In this document: positions 37,338 to 46,876 of the stretch, piece by piece | Layout of the letters: every line of letters starts with the position of its first letter | Numbering within the stretch: position 1 is the first letter of the stretch | The notes under the pieces: generated by a model | Told to the model about the DNA's origin: nothing | What the model saw: the letters and a program-made list of their open reading frames with translations, nothing else | Databases searched by the model: none | Source of the DNA: CANLBN01 sp034111645 | GTDB taxonomy: Bacteria > Pseudomonadota > Gammaproteobacteria > Pseudomonadales > Cellvibrionaceae | NCBI GenBank assembly: GCA_034111645.1 | Contig: JAWUWW010000055.1 | Location: 1-64,000, forward strand | Length of the DNA stretch: 64,000 bases | Direction of reading: 5' to 3' | Program-made: the position numbers and the translations under genes

Positions 37338-37874
37338 CTAGAGCATACGTTTAAGCACATCATCTTTATTTATAAAATGATGTTTTAATGCTGCCAATAA
37401 ATGAACAACGGCAAGACTCACCAAAATATAAGATAGCCACTCATGGATATTACCCGCTATATCTTCTTGGTTTTCAAAGAAAGCGCCAAATGAGGAAACA
37501 GTGAACCAATCGAAGACCTCAATTCCTCGGTTATCTGCCGTAGAAATTAAATAACCCGAAATAAACATTAAAAAAATGGTGACATACAAAATTATATGAA
37601 CACTATGAGAAATCTTTTTCTCGCGCTGTGTTAACGCTTTTGATGGTATAGGACGTACATTAAAATAACGCCAAGCCACTCGAAATAGCATTACGATCAT
37701 CAACAATATACCGACACTTTTATGATAATGAGGGGCAAGCTTATTCCAAGAGTCATAGTAGCCCAAATCAACCATCCACAGCCCTAAACCAAAAAGACCA
37801 AAGACCGCGAGCGCTACTAACCAATGCAATAGTTTAGCAACCCAACCATACTTTTCTTGCGTGTTTAAAAGCAT
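37338..37874 (-). CDS. Cytochrome b561 family membrane protein (YceJ-like)
   Basis: A 178-residue protein with four membrane spans. Candidate haem-ligand histidines are seen in LLHWLVALAVFG, HYHKSVGILL, HSVHIILY and HLLAALKHHF. The family transfers electrons in the inner membrane, from quinone or to periplasmic partners. An AAGGGG ribosome site precedes the ATG. Adjacency to yceI, 205 bases downstream on the same strand, matches the yceJ-yceI arrangement. Confidence 0.88.
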   Translation of the reverse strand: MLLNTQEKYGWVAKLLHWLVALAVFGLFGLGLWMVDLGYYDSWNKLAPHYHKSVGILLMIVMLFRVAWRYFNVRPIPSKALTQREKKISHSVHIILYVTIFLMFISGYLISTADNRGIEVFDWFTVSSFGAFFENQEDIAGNIHEWLSYILVSLAVVHLLAALKHHFINKDDVLKRML

Positions 37875-37953
37875 TCAAACCCCTTAAGATAATTGAGAGT
37901 TTCTTGTGTGTCGGCTTAAGCGACTGCAATAAGTTGCTCAATAAATAGTAAAG

Positions 37954-39315
37954 CTACAATAAACCCAACAACACCCCAGCGGCTGAGACAATAGCGAGCA
38001 ATTTAATGATACTCAATTTGCGTATAAATAATATATAAGAGCTGAGCAATACCAGCAACAATACTTGCCAATTAATTGAGCTAAATTCTGGCTGCCAAAT
38101 TTTAAACCAACCCAACTGTTGCAGAGCAACACTATCAAACAAGACATGTAAAAAAAACCATAAACTCAAATTTAAAATAACCCCAACAACAGCTGCCGTT
38201 ACACAATGTAGCGCTGACTTAATTCGTGGCTGCATACCCAGCCATTCAATATAAGGCGCACCTAAAAATACCCATAAAAAGCATGGGATAAACGTTGCCC
38301 AAAGTGCAACCATGGCACCGGCAACACCAGACCAAAAACCGGCTTTACTCGCCGCCAAAAACCCAACAAACTCTGTAACTAAAATTAATGGCCCCGGTGT
38401 CGTCTCTGCAAGGCCTAAACCATCAATCATCTGTGTTGCTGTTAGCCAGCCATAAAGACTAACGACATCTTGCGCCATATAAGATAAAACAGCATAAGCA
38501 CCACCAAATGTAACCACCGCTAATTTAGAAAAAAACAACCCTAAATCTGCAAAAATACTGTCTGGCCAGATAACAATAATTAATAATAAAGGTAACCACC
38601 AAATCAGCAACCATATACAGCAAGTCTTTATCGATGCTAAAAGAGAATATTGATTAATAGCTTTTGATTCACTCTTTGATGCGGCATTATCTGTTGCGAC
38701 ATTATCTTTTGCCAGATTGTTAATGCTAGGCTTGTTATCAATACTTGCTGAAACTAGAGGCTTTGGCGCGCTCGAGAACATAAGCGTAGCGCCTATAATT
38801 AATGCACTCACAACAATAACGGGAAAGGGAATACCAAAGAAAAAAATACCCATGAAAGAAGCTAGTGCAATCAACCAATAATAATAGCGCACCAAAGTTT
38901 TTTTAGACATTCGCCATAATGCCTGAACAACAATGACTACAACCGCCGCTTTAATACCCAAAAAAAATGCTTCTAGGATAGGTACAGAACCAAAAGCCGA
39001 ATAGAAACCAGCAAGCATTAAAATAATGACAGCGCCTGGCAATACAAATAAACTACCGGCTAACAATCCGCCTTTTACGCCTTGGAGACGCCAACCGGCA
39101 TAAGTTGCTAGCTGCATTGCCTCGGGCCCCGGCAACAACATACAAAAACTTAAGGCATGTAAAAATTGTTGTTCACTGAGCCAACGTCTCTCTTTAACCA
39201 ACTCATTGTGCATCAGCGCGATTTGCGCTGCCGGCCCGCCAAAAGACAAAAAGCCAATGCGCAACCATACTTTAAACATTTGAGTTAATGTGGGCGTTAG
39301 ATGCTCTTCAACCAC
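37954..39315 (-). CDS. chrA: Chromate transporter ChrA family protein, two-domain form
   Basis: A 453-residue membrane protein with two CHR domains in tandem. The first begins near FLSFGGPAAQIALMH and the second near VTFGGAYAVLSYMAQDV, and each half has the Pro/Gly-rich loop (LPGPEAMQLA and AETTPGPLILVTEF). A Ser/Asn/Asp-rich cytoplasmic linker of some 30 residues joins them. Known members export chromate by proton antiport; other anions are possible. A GTG start with GGGGA upstream is used. It is inserted between murJ and the yceI pair without obvious related genes. Confidence 0.9.
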   Translation of the reverse strand: MVEEHLTPTLTQMFKVWLRIGFLSFGGPAAQIALMHNELVKERRWLSEQQFLHALSFCMLLPGPEAMQLATYAGWRLQGVKGGLLAGSLFVLPGAVIILMLAGFYSAFGSVPILEAFFLGIKAAVVVIVVQALWRMSKKTLVRYYYWLIALASFMGIFFFGIPFPVIVVSALIIGATLMFSSAPKPLVSASIDNKPSINNLAKDNVATDNAASKSESKAINQYSLLASIKTCCIWLLIWWLPLLLIIVIWPDSIFADLGLFFSKLAVVTFGGAYAVLSYMAQDVVSLYGWLTATQMIDGLGLAETTPGPLILVTEFVGFLAASKAGFWSGVAGAMVALWATFIPCFLWVFLGAPYIEWLGMQPRIKSALHCVTAAVVGVILNLSLWFFLHVLFDSVALQQLGWFKIWQPEFSSINWQVLLLVLLSSYILFIRKLSIIKLLAIVSAAGVLLGLL

Positions 39316-39553
39316 TCGTTAATCCCCGCAATTAGATTTGATCGCTACCATGAGTATATGCTGGCCATAAAAATGCTTAAAAAAACTTTGCACACTCTTT
39401 ATGTTACCAAGGCTTTATTACAGACTTATGTAAATCTATCTTCAACAAGCAATAAATAGGCTAAGAGAAACTGTTAATTTAGAGCACTATCTCAGCAGTG
39501 CTATCTTTGCACATAGAATAAATTTATTTTTAATAGTTGTACTGTTCATAGCT

Positions 39554-41131
39554 CTAACTTTTTTTAATATCTTTAAATCTAAAGCCCGATAAAAATAATA
39601 CGCTGATATAAACAACAAGGCCTAAAGCACAAATAAAACCAATATTCTTGACGCGAGTTAGCGCCGAAAGATCTGACCATGTGCTGAAAAAAGTTAGCAT
39701 AAATAGCAGCACGATCAGCATTGATAAATTAGCAAAAATTAATCTAGCTAAGTATTTTCCCCAGCCTTTTGCGGGCTGATAAAGATTGCTTTTTCTGAGC
39801 CCACGATACAATAAACCTGCGTTTAAAAATGCCGCTAATGACGTTGCTAAAGCAAGCCCAACATGACCAATTTGCCAATAAAAATGGAATGGAATGACCA
39901 GCACTAAGTTAAGTATCATATTAACAATCATCGCAATAATACCAATTTTTACCGGTGTTTTAGTATCCTGCCGAGAAAAATATCCAGGCGCCAGCACCTT
40001 AATCAACATAAAGGCTAACAAACCAAAGGCGTATGCCTTAAGGCTTAAGGCAGACATAGCAATATCATTGGCATTCGTTTTACCATATTCAAACAAAGTG
40101 CTTAAAATTGGGCCCGATAAAACCATTAATGCAATAGCTGCAGGGATAGCTATTAATAAAATACACCGCAAGGCCCAATCCATCGTTAAACTAAACTGGT
40201 CAGATTTTTTATTCACATGCTCGCGCGACAAACTTGGCAAAATAACCGTGCCAATAGCAATAGCGATTGTGCCTAGCGGCAACTCGACTAATCGATCCGA
40301 ATAATATAACCAAGAGATGCTTCCGGTGGGCAGGAACGACGCTAATACCGTATCGAGTAATAAATTTATTTGTGAAACCGAGACACCAAAAATAGCTGGG
40401 GCCATCAACAATAAAATACGTTTAACGCCATCATCTTTAAAATCAACTTTTGGGCTTGGCAGTAATTTTAACTTCCATAAAAAAGGAATTTGAAACGCCA
40501 ACTGCACCATACCTGCAATTAACACACCCCAAGCTAGGGCGATAATTGGCTGGGCAAAATAAGGGCTAATCCAAACAGCCGAGATAATTAAGCAAACATT
40601 TAATAAAACTGGGGTAAATGCCGGGATCGCAAAACGGTCATAGCTATTTAAAATTGCGCCTGCAAAACCTGTTAAAGAAATGAGCAATAAATAGGGAAAG
40701 GTTATACGCAACATTTGTTGCGTTAAATCAAATTTATAGGGGTCGTCCCAAAAACCTGGCGCAAAGACGACCGTAACCGCAGGCGCTGCAAAAACCACTA
40801 CACCCGTAAGCACCGCGAGAGTTAAGCCAAGGCAGCCACAGACTCTATCAATGAGATGCTTAACCGCCTCATGCGAGCCCTTTTCTCGATACTCAGATAA
40901 CACTGGCACAAATGCTTGAGCAAAGGCGCCCTCTGCAAACAAACGGCGTAAAAAATTAGGGATTTTGAAGGCAACAAAGAATGCATCGGCTCCCGCTGAC
41001 GCACCAAGAAAAGAGGCAAACACAACATCTCTGCCTAGGCCTAACACTCTAGACAATAATGTCATGATGCTAACAATCAGCCCAGAGCGAAGTAGACCTG
41101 CTTTATTTTTGTTATTTTCGTTAGCGCTCAT
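39554..41131 (-). CDS. murJ: Lipid II flippase MurJ
   Basis: A 525-residue MviN/MurJ protein with about fourteen membrane spans. The N-terminal block has SRVLGLGRDVVFASFLGAS and FRRLFAEGAFAQAFVPVLSEY, both family signatures, and later GTVILPSLSREH. It flips the peptidoglycan precursor lipid II across the inner membrane. Its place opposite rpsT and upstream of ribF-ileS, with insertions here, follows the general gammaproteobacterial order. An AAAGA ribosome site precedes the ATG. Confidence 0.96.
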   Translation of the reverse strand: MSANENNKNKAGLLRSGLIVSIMTLLSRVLGLGRDVVFASFLGASAGADAFFVAFKIPNFLRRLFAEGAFAQAFVPVLSEYREKGSHEAVKHLIDRVCGCLGLTLAVLTGVVVFAAPAVTVVFAPGFWDDPYKFDLTQQMLRITFPYLLLISLTGFAGAILNSYDRFAIPAFTPVLLNVCLIISAVWISPYFAQPIIALAWGVLIAGMVQLAFQIPFLWKLKLLPSPKVDFKDDGVKRILLLMAPAIFGVSVSQINLLLDTVLASFLPTGSISWLYYSDRLVELPLGTIAIAIGTVILPSLSREHVNKKSDQFSLTMDWALRCILLIAIPAAIALMVLSGPILSTLFEYGKTNANDIAMSALSLKAYAFGLLAFMLIKVLAPGYFSRQDTKTPVKIGIIAMIVNMILNLVLVIPFHFYWQIGHVGLALATSLAAFLNAGLLYRGLRKSNLYQPAKGWGKYLARLIFANLSMLIVLLFMLTFFSTWSDLSALTRVKNIGFICALGLVVYISVLFLSGFRFKDIKKS

Positions 41132-41165
41132 TATTAATCTTTAAAGTTCACCAAATGGAAGAATT

Positions 41166-41185
41166 CTTATAAATATCTTTATAAG
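41166..41185. other. Perfect inverted repeat upstream of murJ
   Basis: CTTATAAA and TTTATAAG flank TATC, 35-54 bases upstream of the murJ ATG. It could be an operator or only AT-rich symmetry. Confidence 0.3.
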
Positions 41186-41392
41186 CGAAATTGTCTTATT
41201 TTTAAACGCCTAAAAAACCTTTCAATTATGTATGCAAGCTCTTTGATTCTCGCCAAGGATATTGTTTTTTGCTGAACAGTATCAATTCATAGCGTTATAA
41301 TCATACTTTTATGATACATTTTATAGCATATATTTTTTAACGTCGGCGACAACACACAGCTGCCGCAAACCAAAATAATGTAGTGAACAATA

Positions 41393-42340
41393 ATGAATAC
41401 CGATACTTTAGCCAAGTTTGACGAATCTCAACAATTATTGATCGATGATTTTTGCACCCAAGAAAAGCTTCCTGACACATATAAAATCCTCGCGCAGAAA
41501 TATTTCTTCCCCCTAGCCGATGAAATCATTCAAGACCAAAAAGCCAGCGATAGCAATAAACCACTCATTATTGGTATCAATGGCTCGCAAGGTAGCGGGA
41601 AGTCTACATTGACTCTATTGCTGAGCCAAATTTTTAGCGAACTATATAACAAAAATGTTGCTAACCTCTCTATTGATGATTTCTATAAAACTAAAGCTGA
41701 AAGACAGCAGTGCGCAAATGACATACACCCCTTATTTCTTACTAGAGGGGTTCCGGGCACTCACGATACAACTTTACTGAGCCATATTCTTACTAAGTTC
41801 TTGGCCGGTGAAGCCGAGGTGGTGATTCCACGCTTCGATAAAAGCACCGACGATAGACACGCAGAAAGCGACTGGGAAACAACTCACGAACCTATTGATA
41901 TTATTTTAATAGAGGGCTGGTGCTTTGGTGTAAGACCTCAAGCACAACAAGAGTTGAGCACGCCCATCAATATTTTAGAAGAACTGGAAGATCCTCAATG
42001 TATATGGCGTCAGCATATTAACCATGTGATTAGCGATGACTATTTACCGATATTTGAGCAAGTTGATAAGCTTATTATGCTTAAAGCTCCGAGTTTTGAT
42101 TGTGTTTATGACTGGCGACAAAAACAAGAGGATAAACTTAGAGCAAAAACCTTAAATGATGCGTCATCTTCAAATAATAAGTCAGGTATTATGAGCACAG
42201 CCGAGTTGCAACGATTCATTCAGCACTATGAAAGATTAACTGTGCATTTGTTAGCAACTTTACCAAAATACGCTGACATTATTTTTAAGCTCAATAACGA
42301 TCACTCAATTGCCGAGCGCTCAAATCGAGAGGTCAGTTAA
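41393..42340 (+). CDS. Glycerate kinase-like P-loop kinase (YggC family)
   Basis: A 315-residue P-loop kinase. Walker A is GINGSQGSGKSTL near residue 62-74, followed by LSIDDFYKTKAER, TRGVPGTHD and ILIEGWCFGVRPQ, all characteristic of the YggC/plant D-glycerate 3-kinase group within the uridine-kinase-like clan. It probably phosphorylates glycerate or a related small acid. It stands alone between divergent murJ and rpsT. No neighbouring glycerate-metabolism gene supports the substrate, so that part is inferred from family only. Confidence 0.82.
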   Translation: MNTDTLAKFDESQQLLIDDFCTQEKLPDTYKILAQKYFFPLADEIIQDQKASDSNKPLIIGINGSQGSGKSTLTLLLSQIFSELYNKNVANLSIDDFYKTKAERQQCANDIHPLFLTRGVPGTHDTTLLSHILTKFLAGEAEVVIPRFDKSTDDRHAESDWETTHEPIDIILIEGWCFGVRPQAQQELSTPINILEELEDPQCIWRQHINHVISDDYLPIFEQVDKLIMLKAPSFDCVYDWRQKQEDKLRAKTLNDASSSNNKSGIMSTAELQRFIQHYERLTVHLLATLPKYADIIFKLNNDHSIAERSNREVS

Positions 42341-42573
42341 AAGGCTCAGCTTAAAAGCCCAGTTATGTAACCCAGCCTAGCGGAAAGTAGTCGTTGGGCG
42401 CTCAGCTAAAAGCATCCCAAATTAACTAATAAGTGTTCTTTCAGCGCAACTTTTTTATAACATGGTGTAACATTTAAGCTATCTCAGCTAGCTCAGACAA
42501 ATCTTGCCTCTGCCAGCCCAATATAAATCTTTACATCAATTTTTATGACACAATTAAAGCTTGTGTTAAATGG
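42341..42573. other. Non-coding stretch upstream of the rpsT promoter
   Basis: This is the first part of the 356-base gap between the glycerate-kinase-like gene and rpsT. No gene, clear terminator or repeat was recognised. Confidence 0.35.
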
Positions 42574-42601
42574 TTGACAAAGTTCTAACAACTGGCATAA
42601 T
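42574..42601 (+). promoter_or_regulatory. Sigma-70 promoter for rpsT
   Basis: A perfect TTGACA (42574-42579) and CATAAT (42596-42601) are separated by 16 bases, about 95 bases upstream of the rpsT GTG. It is the clearest sigma-70 promoter seen in the window, as expected for a ribosomal protein gene. Confidence 0.75.
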
Positions 42602-42696
42602 TGTGCCCCCTGAAATAGGGCTATTTATTTTGAGTGTTAATCCATTCGATAGGTAGCACAAAACTGAATTTTATTGATATAAATAGGAGCTCAACG

Positions 42697-42957
42697 GTGG
42701 CAAACTCACCCCAAGCGAAAAAACGTGCCCTTCAAAACGAAAAAACCCGCAAGCACAACACTAGCCTGCGCTCTATGGTTCGTACTCAGATTAAAAAAGT
42801 CATCACGGCTATTGAGGCCGGCGATAAAGAAGTAGCTAATGCAGCATATGCAGCTGCAGTTCCTGTAATCGACCGCATGGCTGACAAGGGCATTATTCAT
42901 AAGAATAAAGCAGCACGTCATAAAAGTCGTTTGAACGGCCAAATTAAAGCTTTATAA
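42697..42957 (+). CDS. rpsT: 30S ribosomal protein S20
   Basis: An 86-residue basic protein starting VANSPQAKKRALQNEKTRKHN, the S20 signature. The start is a GTG with AGGAG seven bases upstream; a longer frame opens 21 codons earlier but that extension has no S20 character. A non-AUG start is also known for S20 in Escherichia coli, where it aids autoregulation. It is monocistronic, with a strong promoter upstream and a strong terminator downstream. It is divergent from murJ, with one gene between, as is common. Confidence 0.97.
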   Translation: MANSPQAKKRALQNEKTRKHNTSLRSMVRTQIKKVITAIEAGDKEVANAAYAAAVPVIDRMADKGIIHKNKAARHKSRLNGQIKAL

Positions 42958-43050
42958 GTTAATTTTTTAAATTGCTTAAATTTATTTCCGTTGCCATCAA
43001 CGATTTACTTTAGTATCTAGTTGTAACCAGTATAAGAAATATACCCTATA

Positions 43051-43085
43051 AAACACCCTGACCTGTCAGGGTGTTTTTGTTTTTA
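43051..43085 (+). terminator. Rho-independent terminator of rpsT
   Basis: AACACCCTGA and TCAGGGTGTT form a GC-containing stem with a tight loop, immediately followed by TTTTTGTTTTT. It begins 93 bases after the rpsT stop. The remaining 203 bases to ypjD show nothing further. Confidence 0.92.
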
Positions 43086-43288
43086 AAGACAAAAACGTCA
43101 AACTAACAAATGTATCTTCTCATCGCCCACATCCTATGACACACTATGCTCTAGCTTGAACTGCTTGTTTTTCGATATAGTGATCATTCAATAGTCACAA
43201 ATACTAACAATCAGATTTTAATTACCAGATATTAATAGTATGACCGGTTCTGGAAAGACTAAATTTTAGATAAACTAAAATAGACTAA

Positions 43289-44131
43289 ATGCAACCTCAG
43301 CTAGACCAAGTCATCGCAACAGAAGACCCTTACATGTTGTCATTAATTGCCAATATTTTTGCATTACTCTTGTATTCTTTAGCAAGCGCTTATCTGTTCA
43401 AGCACTTAAAGCAAAATAAAGCGGTGAATACACGCAACTTATTCCTTTTAGCTCTATCTGCAATACTGATTCACTGCATTGCGATATATTTTGCGACTGT
43501 AATGCCTGACGGACTTAATTTGGGCATTCAAAACATGCCTTCTATTATATTTCTCTCTATTAATATTATTGTTGTCACCAGCAGCTTTAAAAAACCGCTA
43601 CACAATCTTCTTATTTTTTTATTTCCGTTATCGATCATTTTTATTCTTGTCGCCATTATATTCAGAGACCTTGAACCACACCTTGTCGTAGTCAACATTG
43701 CTATTGGTTCTCATATTCTTTTGTCTATAATTTCTTATAGTTTATTAACCATGGCTTCTCTTCAAGCAGTCTTATGGAGCTGGCAAAATCATCAACTAAA
43801 AAGCCACCGCTTAGGCAAGCTTACAAATATTCTCCCTGCATTACAGACAATGGAAGCCCTAATCTTTGAATTAGTGTTAGCGGGGGTTATTACTCTTGCT
43901 CTTGGGATGGCTATTGGTTTTACGTTTATAGATAATATATTTGCCCAGCAATTAGTCCATAAAACGGTGTTATCTCTTTTTGGGCTGTTAATCTTCACCA
44001 TCGTGCTATGGGGACGCTTTCAATTAGGATGGAGGGGCAATAAGGCTGGTAGATGGGTGATTGGTGGGTTTTGTATGCTGATGTTAGCTTATTTTGGCAG
44101 CAAGTTAGTTTTGGAAATAATCCTTAACTAA
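43289..44131 (+). CDS. ypjD: YpjD-like inner membrane protein, CcsA/cytochrome c assembly family
   Basis: A 280-residue protein with about eight membrane spans of the CcsA/ResC-related family. The C-terminal motif FQLGWRGNKAGRWVIGGF is the YpjD landmark. In Escherichia coli it is one of a pair with yfjD (CorB-like) and helps adapt to magnesium and envelope stress, but its function is not well defined. The ATG at 43289 lacks a ribosome site; an ATG 15 codons on, at 43334, has AGAAGA and may be the true start. A CorB-type gene lies two genes downstream; ffh, its other common neighbour, is not here. Confidence 0.82.
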   Translation: MQPQLDQVIATEDPYMLSLIANIFALLLYSLASAYLFKHLKQNKAVNTRNLFLLALSAILIHCIAIYFATVMPDGLNLGIQNMPSIIFLSINIIVVTSSFKKPLHNLLIFLFPLSIIFILVAIIFRDLEPHLVVVNIAIGSHILLSIISYSLLTMASLQAVLWSWQNHQLKSHRLGKLTNILPALQTMEALIFELVLAGVITLALGMAIGFTFIDNIFAQQLVHKTVLSLFGLLIFTIVLWGRFQLGWRGNKAGRWVIGGFCMLMLAYFGSKLVLEIILN

Positions 44132-44499
44132 TCTATACTTAGCTTACAAACTTGCAAACACTTGCAAACACTTGCATTTATTTGTATTTTACATGCTAGC
44201 AAGAAGTTTATTTTATGGTCTCTTGTTGTGCTTGCACGATGTAAAAAATTTTACTAGGCAATAACAACTATTAAATAGCCAGCAACGTATAGAAATTAAT
44301 CAGTAGTTGATATAGTAATGAGCATGACTATTTTGTAATCAGCCCCGACAATTTATAAACAAATGCCGTAAATGGCCGATAAGTAATGGACTACTATTGA
44401 TTAATATTCATTAAAATCACCATAAAATATTAATTGTATGAAGACGTCCTCGATAATTAGTTCGAGATTAGGGACAAAAAATAACATCAAGGTAATGTA
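44132..44499. other. Intergenic region before the DUF1631 gene, with a 10-bp repeat
   Basis: A 368-base AT-rich gap. At 44151-44176 the unit CTTGCAAACA occurs in two perfect tandem copies and a partial third. No gene or clear promoter was recognised. Confidence 0.4.
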
Positions 44500-46854
44500 A
44501 TGCCCGACAAAGACAAATCGAATCAAAGGCCTCGCCCGCATTTACGCTCTATTTCGCCTGAAAAAACTACTTCACATGATCGTAAAGTAACTGCTTGGCT
44601 TAACCATTGCCAAGAAGTGGCTGTGAATCAGGCAACCATGTTTTTTGAAGAATTTACCCTTAATTTTGACGGCAAGCTAAACGACAATATCGATAAGTCC
44701 AAAACCAATCAAGAACATTTAGTAGGAATGGATAACCTTCGTGAATTCAGAGTCAACTCGGATCGGCTTAAGGCACATTTTAGTAATAAAATTAACGATG
44801 GCTTTACTCAATTTAAAAATAAGACGCTGGCTACTTACTTACGCGAGCCGGATCCTAAAGAGAGCATATGGTCGCTTATCGATAATGATGAATTAGAAGA
44901 AACCATCGCAATAAAGACAATTGCTCATGAAAGTAATATTGAATACCAAGAAGATATTTGGCAATTAGAAAAGCGTTTTGGTAGCATAAATAACGGACAT
45001 GCTGTTAACGAGCACAACAACCCTATTTCACCTCTACAATTTTGTGTAGCCTTAAAATCGACACTGACTCTTATCAGTATCACTACGACATCCAAGCTTA
45101 GTGCTTACAAGGTATTTGCAAGCCTAATCTATACCTACCTTGAACCTTTATATACAACAACCAACGAATATTTTATCTCGGAAGGGATACTGCCAAATCT
45201 TCGCTACGATCAAGGCATGACTGAAAATACTTATAATGCCCGCCAAAATGTAGAAGAAAATCCATATTTAGAGGAGTCTGATGGCGCAGACGGCTCAGAA
45301 GATGGTCAGCACGGAGAAGCTTCAGGTCTAAGTGTAGAAGCAGATCGAGCTATGAAAGAAGGCGAACAAGTTAAACTTGTTCATGCAATACGCTCATTGC
45401 TGCAACAAACTCGGCAATATGGCGTCGATGAATATACCGGGAAGCCACCCGTAGTTTCTGATGTTGCGCCGAAAGAATTTAATAGAAGAGGCAATAAAGT
45501 CTCCCACCCTCCTATTTTGTTTGTTAATCAACAAATAATAGATGCGGTTGAGAATATTCAATCTTCTAGAACTGTATTAGTTAAAGATCATCAGTTAATG
45601 GATGCCCAAAGCATTTATGAGACTAATAAGCAAGTAGCTGCGCAATTAGCGAAAGAATCACCCGATGGCCAAATTGATCAGCAAGATATGTATACCATTG
45701 ATCTTGTTGGTATTTTATTCGAATATATTTTGACTGACGAAAGCTTACCGGATTCAGTTAAAACGCTGCTGAGCCATCTCCACACTCCTTTCTTAAAATT
45801 AGCCTTTATCGATACGCAGTTTTTTGAAAAACCAGAGCACCCCGCTAGACTTTTATTGGACAGCTTAGCTGAAGCTGGCGCTAACTATGTTAATGATGAT
45901 GGCTCTGCTTTGTATGACATGTTTGATGAGATCAAATCTGTTGTTATGCGAATTATCGATGAGTTCAAGAACGACGTTAGATTGTTTGCAGAAATCTTAT
46001 TCGAATTCAACCGCTTAAAGAATAAATTACATCATAAGCACCAGCTTAAAGAACGCAATAATATTGAACGTGTTCAGGGTCAAGAACGCCTTCGCTTAGC
46101 CAAAAAACGTGGCAAGCAAGAATTAGAAAGCCGTGTAAAAGGTGTCAAGTTGCCATCGGCAGTCACTCAATTACTTCGTCCTTGGTTTACTTATCTAACA
46201 CTATTACAGCTAAGAGACAGCGATAATGAGGCTCTCTGGAAGCAGGCATTAAGAGTCATTGACGAATTAGTTTATTTCTTTGATTTTAGCGACCAGACTG
46301 CCGATAGATCAGAGTTAGAACCGCGTTTTAACGGTATTTTATCAGCGATTAAAATCGGCTTTAATACGATGGGTTACGATCAAACTAGCTCTAAGAAAAT
46401 TTTGGTCGACTTAACCGCGCTTAAAATTGCAACGGTCAAAAGATATGCTCCTGTTGCTTCAAAAGAGGACCCAGTTGATGGTAAGACAGAACAAAAACTC
46501 TCAGCTAAACCTTTACCGATTAAAGAGCCAGAGCCAATTGCACAAGTAGAAGAGCAAGCGACCAAGGAAGAAGAAAAAGTTATCGAATACTTAAAACTTA
46601 TTGAAGCAGGCACTTGGTTTGAATTTGATAAAAATATTCGCCTTAAGGTCAATGGTTTTAGCTCTAAGCTTAAGAAATTTATGCTCGTTGATAGCACCAG
46701 TCAAAAAGTAGTCATGATCTCTCGCCTAGAGCTTGCAAGAAAAGTAATTTCTGAAGATGCAAAAGTAGTGGCTGGCAGTACTAAACCGCTATTTGAACGC
46801 GCACTAGAAAAAATCTTCCAACGTTTAGATGACGAGTCAAAGTCCTTAAAGTAA
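44500..46854 (+). CDS. DUF1631 domain protein
   Basis: A 784-residue cytoplasmic protein of the DUF1631 family, which is sometimes mislabelled thymidine phosphorylase. It is mostly helical and charged, with no signal peptide or membrane spans. A disordered acidic linker lies near 255-290. The C-terminal 80 residues (AGTWFEFDKNIRLKVNGFSS to ELARKVISED) form a small beta domain that resembles a PilZ-type barrel. A PilZ gene begins 22 bases downstream, so a link to cyclic-di-GMP signalling is likely but inferred. No enzyme motif is visible. Its function is not established. Confidence 0.8.
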   Translation: MPDKDKSNQRPRPHLRSISPEKTTSHDRKVTAWLNHCQEVAVNQATMFFEEFTLNFDGKLNDNIDKSKTNQEHLVGMDNLREFRVNSDRLKAHFSNKINDGFTQFKNKTLATYLREPDPKESIWSLIDNDELEETIAIKTIAHESNIEYQEDIWQLEKRFGSINNGHAVNEHNNPISPLQFCVALKSTLTLISITTTSKLSAYKVFASLIYTYLEPLYTTTNEYFISEGILPNLRYDQGMTENTYNARQNVEENPYLEESDGADGSEDGQHGEASGLSVEADRAMKEGEQVKLVHAIRSLLQQTRQYGVDEYTGKPPVVSDVAPKEFNRRGNKVSHPPILFVNQQIIDAVENIQSSRTVLVKDHQLMDAQSIYETNKQVAAQLAKESPDGQIDQQDMYTIDLVGILFEYILTDESLPDSVKTLLSHLHTPFLKLAFIDTQFFEKPEHPARLLLDSLAEAGANYVNDDGSALYDMFDEIKSVVMRIIDEFKNDVRLFAEILFEFNRLKNKLHHKHQLKERNNIERVQGQERLRLAKKRGKQELESRVKGVKLPSAVTQLLRPWFTYLTLLQLRDSDNEALWKQALRVIDELVYFFDFSDQTADRSELEPRFNGILSAIKIGFNTMGYDQTSSKKILVDLTALKIATVKRYAPVASKEDPVDGKTEQKLSAKPLPIKEPEPIAQVEEQATKEEEKVIEYLKLIEAGTWFEFDKNIRLKVNGFSSKLKKFMLVDSTSQKVVMISRLELARKVISEDAKVVAGSTKPLFERALEKIFQRLDDESKSLK

Positions 46855-46876
46855 TAACTATGAGAATGTTAAGAAG

